Source: Ekhidna sp051379705 (GTDB lineage: Bacteria; Bacteroidota; Bacteroidia; Cytophagales; Cyclobacteriaceae). Taken from it: a DNA stretch of 64,000 bases. This document shows, one piece after another, positions 1 to 8,253 of the stretch. Position 1 is the stretch's first letter; each line of letters opens with the position of its first letter. The notes beneath the pieces were generated by a model, which saw nothing but the letters and a program-made list of their open reading frames with translations, was not told where the DNA came from and ran no database searches. Position numbers and translations under genes: made by a program. Location: the NCBI RefSeq assembly GCF_051379705.1, contig NZ_CP179868.1:2108001-2172000 (forward strand), given 5' to 3'.

Positions 1-1
1 A

Positions 2-577
2 GCGTATGATGCTCTCATTTTTAGGTATTTCCCAAATACCTCAGGCTTTTATTCTGTGAAAATTAGTACTGAGAATATGCACGGTGCTATTGATAATATG
101 CAAGCCCATTGGGAAGCGTCGTTCGGCAATAAGGTTTTCGATTTTTTCTTTCTAGACGATTACTATAATGAACAATATCAAGCTGAAGTCAAATTCGGTT
201 CCATTTTCGGACTATTTGCGATACTGGCAATCCTGGTGGCCTGTCTCGGCCTATTTGGCCTATCATCATTCATAACCAGTCTCCGGTCCAAAGAAGTAGG
301 TGTCAGAAAGGTGCTTGGTGCTTCATTGCAACAATTGTTGAGGCTGTTAACGTGGGACTTTATAAAGCTCGTGGCAGTTTCTATTGTAATTGCTGCTCCA
401 CTAAGCTGGTGGCTAATGAAAAATTGGCTGGCAGGGTTTGAAAATCGAATTCAGCTTGGAATAGGCATATTCTTGGTTCCGGCACTTAGCATTGTAATAA
501 TTGCTATCTCTACTGTGGCTTTTCATACATATAAAACCGCAGTATTGAACCTTGCAGACACTTTGCACGACGAATAG
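2..577 (+). CDS. ABC transporter permease, FtsX/MacB type (5' end outside window)
   Basis: The reading frame is open from the first bases, so this is the last 191 codons of a longer gene; the GTG at 56 lies inside it and is not a start. A soluble extracytoplasmic stretch is followed by three hydrophobic segments, the first rich in Leu, Ala and Gly, and by the motif RSKEVGVRKVLGAS, which is characteristic of the last cytoplasmic loop of FtsX-like permeases. Such proteins work with a MacB-type ATPase in the inner membrane to move or sense envelope substrates; the substrate cannot be told here. The stop is one base from the stop of the convergent heat-shock gene. Family assignment is firm, the specific role is unknown. 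Confidence 0.85.
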   Translation, partial: AYDALIFRYFPNTSGFYSVKISTENMHGAIDNMQAHWEASFGNKVFDFFFLDDYYNEQYQAEVKFGSIFGLFAILAILVACLGLFGLSSFITSLRSKEVGVRKVLGASLQQLLRLLTWDFIKLVAVSIVIAAPLSWWLMKNWLAGFENRIQLGIGIFLVPALSIVIIAISTVAFHTYKTAVLNLADTLHDE

Positions 578-578
578 C

Positions 579-953
579 TTAAGGTTTATAGATATCTATT
601 TCCTTTTGGAATCCTCCGGATAGTTCACTGAACGGCATAATGACAACTAGTAATTCATCTTCAAACTCTGCGGAAATATTCTCGAGCTCCACGTCTACGG
701 AGATTTTTATCATTCCCAGGACGTTGGGCAACGTATAGGAGTTGACATGGACATTTTGGTAGACCATTAGATCGCTTCCATTCACTTCTACTTTGATATC
801 ATCCGGCTCAATAGAAGGAATACTTACTTCAAGTCGGTAATGGTCCTTCTCAGTCGTTGTCTTAAACGTGGGGAAAACTGAACCTCCATTAATACTATTT
901 ATAAGATTGGTTGTTTCAGCTAATCGTTTGCTTAATTCTTTCTCTACTCTCAT
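579..953 (-). CDS. Hsp20/alpha-crystallin family small chaperone
   Basis: A 124-residue protein with a short N-terminal arm and an alpha-crystallin-like beta-sandwich of about 90 residues. The segment starting at EKDHYRLEVSIPSIEPDDIKVEV and the late strand AEFEDELLVVIMPF follow the pattern of Hsp20 domains, although the classic A-x-x-x-n-G-v-L strand is divergent. Family members are ATP-independent holdases that bind unfolding cytoplasmic proteins. It is convergent with the preceding permease gene with one base between the stops, leaving no room for a terminator. The divergence from classical Hsp20 makes this a family-level call only. Confidence 0.7.
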   Translation of the reverse strand: MRVEKELSKRLAETTNLINSINGGSVFPTFKTTTEKDHYRLEVSIPSIEPDDIKVEVNGSDLMVYQNVHVNSYTLPNVLGMIKISVDVELENISAEFEDELLVVIMPFSELSGGFQKEIDIYKP

Positions 954-1021
954 ATGCTCTCAGCTAATTCACTTATTTATTGGCAAAACCCATTCCAAAA
1001 GTAATCATGCTTTATTAACGT

Positions 1022-1071
1022 GTCAGTATGGCTGATTCTTTTATATAGGTAGCCATATTGACTGGTTTTTT
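1022..1071 (+). terminator. Terminator-like hairpin without an obvious gene upstream
   Basis: GTCAGTATGGCT (1022-1033) pairs with AGCCATATTGAC (1051-1062) over 12 base pairs, one of them G-T, with a 17-base loop, and six T follow from 1066. This is the form of an intrinsic terminator reading rightwards. The nearest upstream gene on this strand ends at 577, and the gene between is on the other strand. It may stop read-through that would run antisense to the heat-shock gene, end an unseen short RNA, or be an operator-like dyad. Confidence 0.45.
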
Positions 1072-1171
1072 CTTCTCAACATTTCATCCTACAAAAGAAA
1101 CATTCCAACCATCTTTCTGTCCTTGAGGTAATTGGATTTAATAATTTCAATAAAATCAACGAATAAAACTC

Positions 1172-1759
1172 ATGAAAAGGACTTTACTAATTCTAACAAC
1201 GCTACTATCAATTGGGGCTGTCGCTCAGAATGAACGACCGAAAACTCTGATAGGCAATGATCCGGAAGATATTTCCGGTTTTGGAGGTGTGCTATTTTCA
1301 TTTACCCCTATTGATGGAGATTTATCTACACTCACCGGAGGTGGTGGCGCTGTGCTCTTCGACAATACATTTTTTATTGGAGGCTATGGCCTTGGACTGA
1401 CTGGCAACCATGAATTCAATTTTGGAGGTGAAGACTTAACTTCAAGCTACGGACACGGTGGTTTTTGGTTAGGATATATCATCAAGCCAGACGACCTGCT
1501 TCACATGGGAATAGACACCAAACTTGGCTGGGGCAGTGTGACGACAAAATCGAGAACGACAAATGAAGCTGTTGGGGAAGATGACGTGTTTGTGTTTAAT
1601 CCTCAATTTTTCGGAGAAGCTAATATTGCCTATTGGTTTAAAATCAATGCATCTATAGGATATCAAAAAACCATAGGTGTGGATAACATTTACTTTGATG
1701 CCGGTGATTTCGATGGGCCTACATTTGGTATCTCACTACTTTTTGGATGGTTCAATTAA
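1172..1759 (+). CDS. Predicted outer-membrane beta-barrel protein, uncharacterised
   Basis: A 195-residue protein beginning with a clear signal peptide (MKRTLLILTTLLSIGAVAQ) that ends at an A-x-A-like site. The mature part is rich in Gly and aromatic residues with alternating hydrophobic strands, and it ends in ...LLFGWFN with an aromatic close to the C-terminus, as in outer-membrane barrels. It has no recognisable enzymatic motif. The 218 bases upstream contain only the terminator-like hairpin at 1022. I do not recognise a named family; small barrels of this sort are common and mostly undescribed in the phylum. Confidence 0.65.
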   Translation: MKRTLLILTTLLSIGAVAQNERPKTLIGNDPEDISGFGGVLFSFTPIDGDLSTLTGGGGAVLFDNTFFIGGYGLGLTGNHEFNFGGEDLTSSYGHGGFWLGYIIKPDDLLHMGIDTKLGWGSVTTKSRTTNEAVGEDDVFVFNPQFFGEANIAYWFKINASIGYQKTIGVDNIYFDAGDFDGPTFGISLLFGWFN

Positions 1760-1797
1760 CCTGAAATGCGTTAAATTTCAAAGGTGCTTTCATCTCT

Positions 1798-2490
1798 ATG
1801 GCAGTACCTTTGAAATTAAATTTTAAACGTATGACTTCCTCAAATTACAAACGCGCAATCATTGGATTCATCTTGGTATTCATTGGAGGGATTTTTCTGC
1901 TTGACAATCTGGGGTTTGATATCGACATCCCGTATTATCTCTTTTCCTGGCCCGCTATTTTTGTTGTCTTTGGAGTTATAAACCTTCTCTCTGGTAATGG
2001 AAGGGCTTCTTTAATGTTTTTTAGTTTAGGTGCAGCCTTCTATCTGCATTACTATAACGTCTTACGGATAGGCCAAATCTGGCCGGTCATTTTAATTTTT
2101 ATTGGACTCTCATTTATCCTGAGAAGAAAATCAGCTCCGCGAAAAATCTCTGAGAGTGGTGATAAATATTTTGATGAGGTCGCCATTTTCGGTGGAACCG
2201 AGCGCAAATACATTTCTGAAGACTTGCAAGGAGGAAAGATTACGTGTGTTTTTGGCGGATCAGAAATTGACTTGCGAGGATCAAAAGCACAAGATGGTGC
2301 AGTCATAGAAATCTTCTGCATGTTTGGAGGTGTAGAGCTTATGGTTCCCGAGGATTGGAAAATAAACATGGACGCAACTGCCATTTTCGGTGGTTTCAGT
2401 GATTCTCGAAAAAATGTAACTAGCGCAACTACAACCACGGTTCACATAAAAGGCTTTACCATGTTTGGAGGAGGTGAAATTAAAAACTGA
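1798..2490 (+). CDS. LiaF-like multi-pass membrane protein with beta-helical C-terminus
   Basis: An N-terminal block of four hydrophobic helices (about residues 20-110) carries glycine-rich turns such as FIGGIFLLDNLGF. It is followed by a repetitive soluble domain in which the pattern aIFGGxE or MFGGVE recurs about every 25 residues (AIFGGTERK, CVFGGSEID, CMFGGVELM, AIFGGFSDS, TMFGGGEIK). This matches the LiaF/YvqF-type 'cell wall-active antibiotics response' architecture: toast-rack membrane segments plus a beta-solenoid. Members are often envelope stress sensors or modulators. An internal ATG at 1831 (residue 12) is an equally plausible start and would put the first helix nearer the N-terminus. 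No LytTR or LiaRS-type partner lies next to it. Confidence 0.75.
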   Translation: MAVPLKLNFKRMTSSNYKRAIIGFILVFIGGIFLLDNLGFDIDIPYYLFSWPAIFVVFGVINLLSGNGRASLMFFSLGAAFYLHYYNVLRIGQIWPVILIFIGLSFILRRKSAPRKISESGDKYFDEVAIFGGTERKYISEDLQGGKITCVFGGSEIDLRGSKAQDGAVIEIFCMFGGVELMVPEDWKINMDATAIFGGFSDSRKNVTSATTTTVHIKGFTMFGGGEIKN

Positions 2491-2493
2491 ATT

Positions 2494-3021
2494 ATGCTTG
2501 AGTTAGGGGATGGATCCGTCACATTGCGTCCGCTTAAGAAAGCCGATGCGAGTCCAATTGCTCAGCTAATAAATAATCGGAAAATATGGGACAACCTTCG
2601 AGACATTCCATACCCTTATCATCTAAAGGACGCTGAGGCTTTTATTGAGTTGTCTTCTCAGCAAGTCCCTGTGGCCACATTTGGCATTTTCTTTAAAGGG
2701 GAATTGTGCGGGGTAATTGGGTTGATTATGCAAAAAGATATCTATCGATTATCTGCAGAGGTCGGCTATTGGATAGGCGAACCATTTTGGGGCAAAGGGT
2801 TGGCAACAAAATCGCTCTCACTCATCACAGATTATGCATTTTCCGAGCTTGGACTTAATCGTCTTTACGCCGGAGCTTTTGCGCACAATGAAGCTTCTAG
2901 GAAGGTGTTGGAAAAATGTGGCTATCAGAGGGAGGGGATTGCCAAAAACGCTATCATTAAAAACAATCAGATTTTGGATGAGTACAAATACGCCATCCTA
3001 AAATCTGATTTCCTTAATTAA
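2494..3021 (+). CDS. GNAT-family N-acetyltransferase, RimJ/RimL-like
   Basis: The 175-residue product has the full GNAT fold: an N-terminal strand with LRPLKKADA, a central V-G-Y-W-I-G strand, then the acetyl-CoA loop PFWGKGLATKSL (Q/R-x-x-G-x-G/A type), and the C-terminal N-x-A-S-x-x-V-L-E-K-C-G-Y-x-x-E-G motif of the RimJ/RimL subgroup. It would transfer an acetyl group to a protein N-terminus or a small amine; the substrate is not predictable. The gene starts three bases after the stop of the LiaF-like gene and is probably co-transcribed with it. Its stop is one base from the convergent peptidase gene. Confidence 0.88.
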   Translation: MLELGDGSVTLRPLKKADASPIAQLINNRKIWDNLRDIPYPYHLKDAEAFIELSSQQVPVATFGIFFKGELCGVIGLIMQKDIYRLSAEVGYWIGEPFWGKGLATKSLSLITDYAFSELGLNRLYAGAFAHNEASRKVLEKCGYQREGIAKNAIIKNNQILDEYKYAILKSDFLN

Positions 3022-3022
3022 G

Positions 3023-5785
3023 TCATTTGCCATCTCCCAACAGCTCGTAACCTTGATTAATGCCAAGTTCTGTAGCAGGCACTCCATCCCTCATCCATTT
3101 CGGCATAGGCTCACCTTTTAGATAATAATCAAAAAATTGAGCCAAGCGAATGTTGAAATCAATCCTGTTTTGAACTTTTACCGGCCAGTGTGGCTCACCT
3201 CGATAGTTTAGCATCCAAGCAGGCTTACCTAACCTTCTCAGAGCGCCAAAATATTCGATACCTTGATACCATGGCACAGCACCGTCTTCATCATTGTGCA
3301 TGATCAGTACAGGCGTTTGCATTTTATCGACGAAGAAAATAGGTGAATTTTCAATGTACCGTAGTGGATATTCCCACAGCGAACCGCCAATACGACTTTG
3401 TGTTCTTTCGTATTGGAACATTCGGCTCAATCCTGATCCCCACCTGATACCTCCATATGCACTGATCATGTTAACCACCGGAGCTCCTGATTCTGCGCAC
3501 TTAAATATGTTGGTTTCGTTTAGCAAATGAGCAATTTGATAACCTCCCCAGCTATGTCCTTGAACACCAATGTTACCTTCGTCTACAAATCCTTTTTCAA
3601 TTAATGAGGTGACGCCTGGAATCACACAGTTGTAGGCATCTTCTCCCGGGTATCCTGTTTTGTAATTAACATTCGGATTGAATATAAGATACCCTCGAGA
3701 AGCATAGAAGCTATAAGTAATGGTTGATCTACCTGGGTATGGTTCTCTATGGCTATTCAATCGATCAGAACTTTTCTCATAGAAATTGACAATCATTGGA
3801 TATTTCTTATTTGGATCAAACCCTTCAGGCTTCACGAGCATTCCTTCCATCTTCTGACCGTCCAATGATGTCCAGTACACAAGTTCAATCGTTCCCCACT
3901 TATAGTCCTTTTGTTGCGGATTGATGCTGCTTATCTTTTTCAAGGACTTGAATGAACCATCCGTTGCTAGAATATCTGGAAATGTTTGGAAGTTTTCTTG
4001 GGTAAATATTAGGTTCTTATTGTCTCGCGCCTTTGCAAATGAACTGTATTGGTAATCTCCGGAAAGCAATTCTGAAGGAGAATTTTTGCCATAAGTAAAA
4101 GATAATAAGGCTTCCTTCTTCGTGTCCTTATAAAAAGCTGAAAGTAGGAGTTTTTGTCCCTTTTTGATGAACCTTTCATCGTTATCAAGTTTCACATATC
4201 GAAAGGTAAGTCCTTTGCTTCTCCCATTTGGAGTAATTCGCTTTGCGGGCGTGTTCATTGCGGGATCTATTTCCCAAATGTCGTAGCGATCATAAATCAA
4301 TACGCGATCATCGTTTTCGGTCCAACTCATTACTCCATAAGGCCATGGGTCGGAAGGCGTATCATGTGTTTCGTTGAAGAATGCTACCTGCTTATTTGTT
4401 GTTAATTGCCTGGTTGTATTGTCTTTGAAAGAATAAGCAAACCATGCGGAATCAATGTTATTATACCAATAAGCATATTTCCCTAGCGGTGAAAGTAAGA
4501 TAGATCCTCGAACTCCTTCTAGAATTTTTGTCTTGCTACCATTGGACAGATTAAGTCTATAAACGTCATTCAATGTGTATCCTTCCCATGTCATCAGCTT
4601 TCGGTAGTTGTAATCGCTCATAGCCAAAGCGGTATTGCCATCGCCTTCATCACTTACATTGATCCTAGAAAAACCTGTTCCTCCCAACTGAACAAAACCG
4701 TCTTCCTCTGTATTGTAGTAGCTGAGATAGCCAAATTTCAAATCATCGTTTTTTTCATTCTCCTGATGCGTGAAGAGTCTTTGATCGTTGGAGTTCCATA
4801 CCTCCACATTCACAATTTCATCATCCAGAAGTGCCGTGTCCTGAAGTACGGGAAACTCTTTAATCTCAAAAAACAAACGCTTTCCGGTTTCGGAGAAATA
4901 GGGTTTGAAATCACTGTTGACCATTAATTGGTCCAGCACGCTATTGTTAGCTATAGCCTTACTGCTGTCCCATTCAGTTTTGTAATAATTCAAATGGTAA
5001 TCTCTTTGAAGTGCCTTGGTAGTATCTATATCAGCAATGAATGTGAGTTGGGTTCCCTTGTTGTCCCAGGTCAGCTGCGAATATTTGCCTTTAGATCGAT
5101 ATACCGGTTGGAAGGATTTAGATTCAAAGTTAAAGATGTAAACGCCTTCTTTTGTAGTGCTGTCGTTTCCGGTTGTGGTTAATGCAAGTCCCGCTCCTTC
5201 CTCTGCGATTACATAGTCCAGTACATATGGAAATGAATATTCAGACTGATCAGAAAGGTTTTTTATCACCAGATCAAAGCCGTTCTTTTTGCTTCGTTTC
5301 TTTTCTTTCTTTTTGGCTGTATCCGGAGCTGGCTCGTACAAATACACTAAATAATCATCCCATTCTCTTGGCACTTTGAAGGATTTCAGGCCGGACAGTT
5401 TGGTCAATTGACGATCGCTCAACGAGTAAATTGCCAAGGTATCTCCAGGCATATCTTTTTCCTTGGTCTTATTTCTTTTTAGCTCTCTGAGCTCATCAAA
5501 ATCAGGTGATAATTTGAAAATCAGGAATTCTGAATTGTTTGAAAAGGATGGATTATAAGCACGATTATGCTTAAGAACCTCTGTGCCGTCAAACTGATGA
5601 AGCAGCAGCGACTCATTACCATAACCATTTGGTTTCAGGGTATACGAAATATACTCTCCGTCATTACTGATCAACCGATCCTCCACGCTTCTCCAGATAT
5701 TATACGCGCTATGATCAAGTTCCTTTTTTGTTTGCGAAATGCCAAACTGTGGCACAATGGCCAAAATAAGAATAAGCTTTTTCAT
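3023..5785 (-). CDS. Secreted S9-family prolyl oligopeptidase-like serine peptidase
   Basis: The start at 5785 is preferred over an upstream in-frame start at 5869 because it gives a signal peptide (MKKLILILAIVPQFGISQ). The mature 900-residue protein has an N-terminal beta-propeller-like region with repeated W-x-x-x-G/D and YS/YD blade patterns, then an alpha/beta-hydrolase domain from about residue 640. The triad is visible: Ser745 in GHSWGGY, Asp834 in HNDEDGAVP and His866 in GEPHWP. Family members cleave short peptides after Pro or Ala in the periplasm or on the cell surface. The gene is divergent from the BlaI-like repressor gene and shares its upstream region, so it may be under that repressor. 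Length fits the larger Bacteroidota S9 peptidases. Confidence 0.9.
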   Translation of the reverse strand: MKKLILILAIVPQFGISQTKKELDHSAYNIWRSVEDRLISNDGEYISYTLKPNGYGNESLLLHQFDGTEVLKHNRAYNPSFSNNSEFLIFKLSPDFDELRELKRNKTKEKDMPGDTLAIYSLSDRQLTKLSGLKSFKVPREWDDYLVYLYEPAPDTAKKKEKKRSKKNGFDLVIKNLSDQSEYSFPYVLDYVIAEEGAGLALTTTGNDSTTKEGVYIFNFESKSFQPVYRSKGKYSQLTWDNKGTQLTFIADIDTTKALQRDYHLNYYKTEWDSSKAIANNSVLDQLMVNSDFKPYFSETGKRLFFEIKEFPVLQDTALLDDEIVNVEVWNSNDQRLFTHQENEKNDDLKFGYLSYYNTEEDGFVQLGGTGFSRINVSDEGDGNTALAMSDYNYRKLMTWEGYTLNDVYRLNLSNGSKTKILEGVRGSILLSPLGKYAYWYNNIDSAWFAYSFKDNTTRQLTTNKQVAFFNETHDTPSDPWPYGVMSWTENDDRVLIYDRYDIWEIDPAMNTPAKRITPNGRSKGLTFRYVKLDNDERFIKKGQKLLLSAFYKDTKKEALLSFTYGKNSPSELLSGDYQYSSFAKARDNKNLIFTQENFQTFPDILATDGSFKSLKKISSINPQQKDYKWGTIELVYWTSLDGQKMEGMLVKPEGFDPNKKYPMIVNFYEKSSDRLNSHREPYPGRSTITYSFYASRGYLIFNPNVNYKTGYPGEDAYNCVIPGVTSLIEKGFVDEGNIGVQGHSWGGYQIAHLLNETNIFKCAESGAPVVNMISAYGGIRWGSGLSRMFQYERTQSRIGGSLWEYPLRYIENSPIFFVDKMQTPVLIMHNDEDGAVPWYQGIEYFGALRRLGKPAWMLNYRGEPHWPVKVQNRIDFNIRLAQFFDYYLKGEPMPKWMRDGVPATELGINQGYELLGDGK

Positions 5786-5920
5786 TGTGTAATTTTTTTC
5801 TCCAAGGTTGAATTCCGTGGAGTCTCTTCTAAAAACATTAATACTAGCCAAAAAAATATAGGTCTTCAACGGAAAATATATAGGCGGTAGGACAGATGTT
5901 TCCTGAACAATCTAAGATAT

Positions 5921-5938
5921 CTACTAAATTAATAGTAG
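5921..5938 (+). promoter_or_regulatory. BlaI/MecI-type operator-like dyad 1
   Basis: CTACTA-aattaa-TAGTAG is an inverted repeat with perfect 6-base arms. It resembles the TACTA...TAGTA half-sites of BlaI/MecI operators and lies 49 bases before the blaI-like start, in the region shared with the divergent peptidase gene. Confidence 0.65.
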
Positions 5939-5941
5939 ATT

Positions 5942-5957
5942 TACTAAATCTTTAGTA
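5942..5957 (+). promoter_or_regulatory. BlaI/MecI-type operator-like dyad 2
   Basis: TACTAAA-tc-TTTAGTA is an inverted repeat with perfect 7-base arms, centred about 20 bases (two helical turns) from dyad 1. A TAGATTTA sequence at 5936-5943, one mismatch from the Bacteroidota -7 consensus TAnnTTTG, sits between the two dyads, so a bound repressor would cover the promoter. Autoregulation of the operon is the likely outcome; action on the divergent peptidase is possible. Confidence 0.65.
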
Positions 5958-5986
5958 GAATTGCTTCGTACAAGACCCTTTTAAAA

Positions 5987-6364
5987 ATGGAAACACTTAC
6001 CAAAGCAGAAGAAAAAGCAATGAAAATTCTCTGGTTAATTAACAATGGTTTGATCAGAGATGTGGTAAAGGAGTATGATGAGCCAAAGCCTGCGTATACC
6101 ACAGTAGCTACAATCATTAAGATCCTTGAAAAAAAGGGATTTGTGGGAAGAAGAGCCATAGCCAACACGTTTGAATATTACCCACTCATTAAAGAGGAGG
6201 ACTACTCCAAGAAGTATATGAAGTCATTCGTGAAGAGATATTTTTCAGACTCTTTTAAAAGTATGGTGTCGGCTTTCGGGACAAACGAAGAGCTGAGTAC
6301 TCAAGAAATGGAAGACTTAATTAAGCACTTTCAAAGCCAAATTGACAAGAAAAAAACTGAATAA
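5987..6364 (+). CDS. BlaI/MecI/CopY-family transcriptional repressor
   Basis: A 125-residue winged-helix protein that starts with LTKAEEKAMKILW, the usual first helix of BlaI/MecI repressors, then the recognition helix and wing region (PAYTTVATIIKILEKKGFVGRR), and a C-terminal dimerisation helix. Known members bind TACTA/TAGTA dyads as dimers and are released when cleaved after a signal from a BlaR1-type membrane protease. Two such dyads lie immediately upstream, and the next gene is that protease. The stop overlaps the next start as TAATG, implying translational coupling. No beta-lactamase gene is present in the window, so the regulated function is open. Confidence 0.92.
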   Translation: METLTKAEEKAMKILWLINNGLIRDVVKEYDEPKPAYTTVATIIKILEKKGFVGRRAIANTFEYYPLIKEEDYSKKYMKSFVKRYFSDSFKSMVSAFGTNEELSTQEMEDLIKHFQSQIDKKKTE

Positions 6365-7581
6365 TGGAAAGTTATCTATTACAATCAAGCGTAGCTCTTG
6401 CTGGGTTTTACTTGCTCTACCGACTTCTAATTATCCGGGAAAACAACCAGCAGATGAAACGTTTCATGGGTCTTTTGATCGCACTCTTTTGCTCAAGCTT
6501 TCTGCTTATGCCTTCTTTTCAGACAAAATTGGAAAAAGAATTTCCGGTTGTTGTACAGGATGCGCTAATTAGTGTGGATTCGTTCCAGTCTACTCTTGAG
6601 TTCACACCACCAGAGGGAACAAGTATTTGGCAAATCATCTACTTTATTGGTGTTGGCATTTTTGCTCTACGATTTTTGATCGGCTTAGGAGGAATAATTC
6701 GATTATTACTAGCCTCTGATATAAGTAGAAAATGGGGTTTTTATCTTGTTGAAACGAAAGCTTCTATTTCGCCTTTTTCCTTTTTCAATTTCTTATTCAT
6801 AAAAAAAGAAGAGGTAGAAAAGCCCGGTTTGGAGCCAATTATTCATCACGAACAATACCACAAAGATCAGCTCCACTCAGTGGACGCGATCTTACTTGAG
6901 GTTCTCACAATCCTTTTTTGGTTCAATCCATTCATCTGGCTTCTGCAAAGAGACATCAAAGCAAGTCATGAGTTCTTAGCTGATGATTATGTGATCACTG
7001 GAAAAGGATTTGATAAGCGGATTTATCAGGATTTGCTTTTCGAAGCACGAACTGGTGTTTCCTTCAAGTCAGTCAACTATTTAAGTAACCAAACAAGTTT
7101 AAAACAACGATTTAATATGATGGAAAAAAGAAAAACTCACTCAAAAACAAGCTTTATTAGAGCAGGAATAGTTCTGGCTGCTATGGCGATTTCTTTATTT
7201 ACTACGGCATTCTCCTCTACTTATCAAGCAGGTGACTCACAACTTAATATCCAGATCTACACCGCTAATGGTTTAGTAAATCTAGATGAAGGTATTCCTA
7301 AGGACACAGATAAATTGTATGTTCGAATGCTTCCAAGTGAAGGAGAAGACTTAAAGTTAAGAGTTACCAAGACAGAGTTGACTTTAGTTGTTGGAGGTAT
7401 GGGACGCGGACAACTAAAGGGTGGAGAAGTTATAGACTTAGCGGCAGCAAGAATTGCAACCGCAGAAGAAAAAAGCACACTTCTTCTGGAGATCAAAGAG
7501 TATCAAACAATGAACAGTGAAAACATTGTAAGTACAATTATTCCTGAAGAATCAGTGTTCTTCAGCATTCCAGTTAACTAG
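6364..7581 (+). CDS. M56-family (BlaR1/MecR1-like) membrane zinc metallopeptidase
   Basis: The 405-residue protein has transmembrane helices near residues 3-23, 35-52 and 88-116, then a cytoplasmic zinc-protease domain with HEQYH (His162, Glu163, His166) and a downstream HEFLADDYV (Glu203 the likely third ligand). Another helix follows at about 266-285 (IVLAAMAISLFTTAF), then only about 115 residues outside the membrane. True BlaR1 proteins end in a penicillin-binding sensor of about 250 residues with S-x-x-K, which is absent here, so the signal is not a covalently bound beta-lactam. It probably cleaves the BlaI-like repressor encoded just before it. The short C-terminal domain has no motif I recognise. 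Confidence 0.88.
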   Translation: MESYLLQSSVALAGFYLLYRLLIIRENNQQMKRFMGLLIALFCSSFLLMPSFQTKLEKEFPVVVQDALISVDSFQSTLEFTPPEGTSIWQIIYFIGVGIFALRFLIGLGGIIRLLLASDISRKWGFYLVETKASISPFSFFNFLFIKKEEVEKPGLEPIIHHEQYHKDQLHSVDAILLEVLTILFWFNPFIWLLQRDIKASHEFLADDYVITGKGFDKRIYQDLLFEARTGVSFKSVNYLSNQTSLKQRFNMMEKRKTHSKTSFIRAGIVLAAMAISLFTTAFSSTYQAGDSQLNIQIYTANGLVNLDEGIPKDTDKLYVRMLPSEGEDLKLRVTKTELTLVVGGMGRGQLKGGEVIDLAAARIATAEEKSTLLLEIKEYQTMNSENIVSTIIPEESVFFSIPVN

Positions 7582-7603
7582 ATAATACTCACTATCTACT
7601 AGA

Positions 7604-7634
7604 AGTCAACTATCTCTGTATAGTTGGCTTTTTT
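7604..7634 (+). terminator. Intrinsic terminator after the BlaI/BlaR1 operon
   Basis: AGTCAACTA (7604-7612) pairs with TAGTTGGCT (7621-7629) over nine base pairs (one G-T), with an 8-base loop and a run of six T ending at 7634. It sits between the convergent M56 peptidase and LysE genes. Confidence 0.8.
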
Positions 7635-7638
7635 ACGT

Positions 7639-8253
7639 TTAAATCACCAGCTTAAGCAAGAAGTAAACACCTAATCCCAATAGTAAAAAGCCCGGCACTT
7701 TATGAACTAGAAAATGATTATCTGCAATTTTTGAGAAGCGCTTTCCTAGTGCATTGACTGTGAGCAAAAGACAGAAGGTGCCGGCAGCCAGCCCGATCAG
7801 ATACATCCAGAAACCATATCCATCAACGTTAATCCAGTCATCATTTTCCAAATACGTTGTAATCGCCAGCCAAAACGGAATCGTCATTGGGTTGAGAAAG
7901 CCCAAAAGTAGACCTCTTAAAAAACCGTGCCTTCCTGTGAATTTGGTATCAACCTTAATGGAGGAGGATGTAGACTTTGAGAGAATATTTGAAAGACCTA
8001 GTCCGATCAGTGCTATTGACGTGATGATTCTGAAGTAATCCGCAATTACTTCATTTGTGTTCAGGTAGATATGAAACTGAACTGTGACTCCAGCATACAA
8101 AAACTCAACTGCTGATGCCGCAAAAGCAAGGAAAACAGCAGCTCTTCTTTTGTTTAGAATCGCCATTTGCATCACCGAAACATTGATTGTTCCCGGAGGG
8201 ATTGAGCCGATATAGCTCACAACGAAAGCCACAATAAGTGTTTGTAAAATCAT
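7639..8253 (-). CDS. LysE-family amino-acid exporter
   Basis: A 204-residue hydrophobic protein with about six membrane helices. Near the N-terminus it has the LysE/RhtB signature SIPPGTINVSVMQMA, and in the middle GFLNPMTIPFWLAI, where the conserved N-P is visible. Members export amino acids or small peptides from the cytoplasm. The ATG overlaps the stop of the ATP-grasp gene upstream by four bases, so the two are almost certainly translationally coupled, which suggests that this carrier exports the product of that ligase. The substrate itself cannot be read from the sequence. Confidence 0.88.
   Translation of the reverse strand: MILQTLIVAFVVSYIGSIPPGTINVSVMQMAILNKRRAAVFLAFAASAVEFLYAGVTVQFHIYLNTNEVIADYFRIITSIALIGLGLSNILSKSTSSSIKVDTKFTGRHGFLRGLLLGFLNPMTIPFWLAITTYLENDDWINVDGYGFWMYLIGLAAGTFCLLLTVNALGKRFSKIADNHFLVHKVPGFLLLGLGVYFLLKLVI

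Noticed and set aside
2052..2438. A 128-residue minus-strand reading frame inside the LiaF-like gene
   Set aside because: It is a shadow of the repeated coding sequence, with no start context or family match.
5786..5869. Longer S9 peptidase starting at 5869
   Set aside because: A clean signal peptide starts at 5785, and the extra part shows no conservation pattern.
5987..7581. Beta-lactam resistance regulator pair (true blaI-blaR1)
   Set aside because: The families match, but no beta-lactamase is present and the M56 protein lacks the penicillin-binding sensor domain, so the antibiotic role is not supported.
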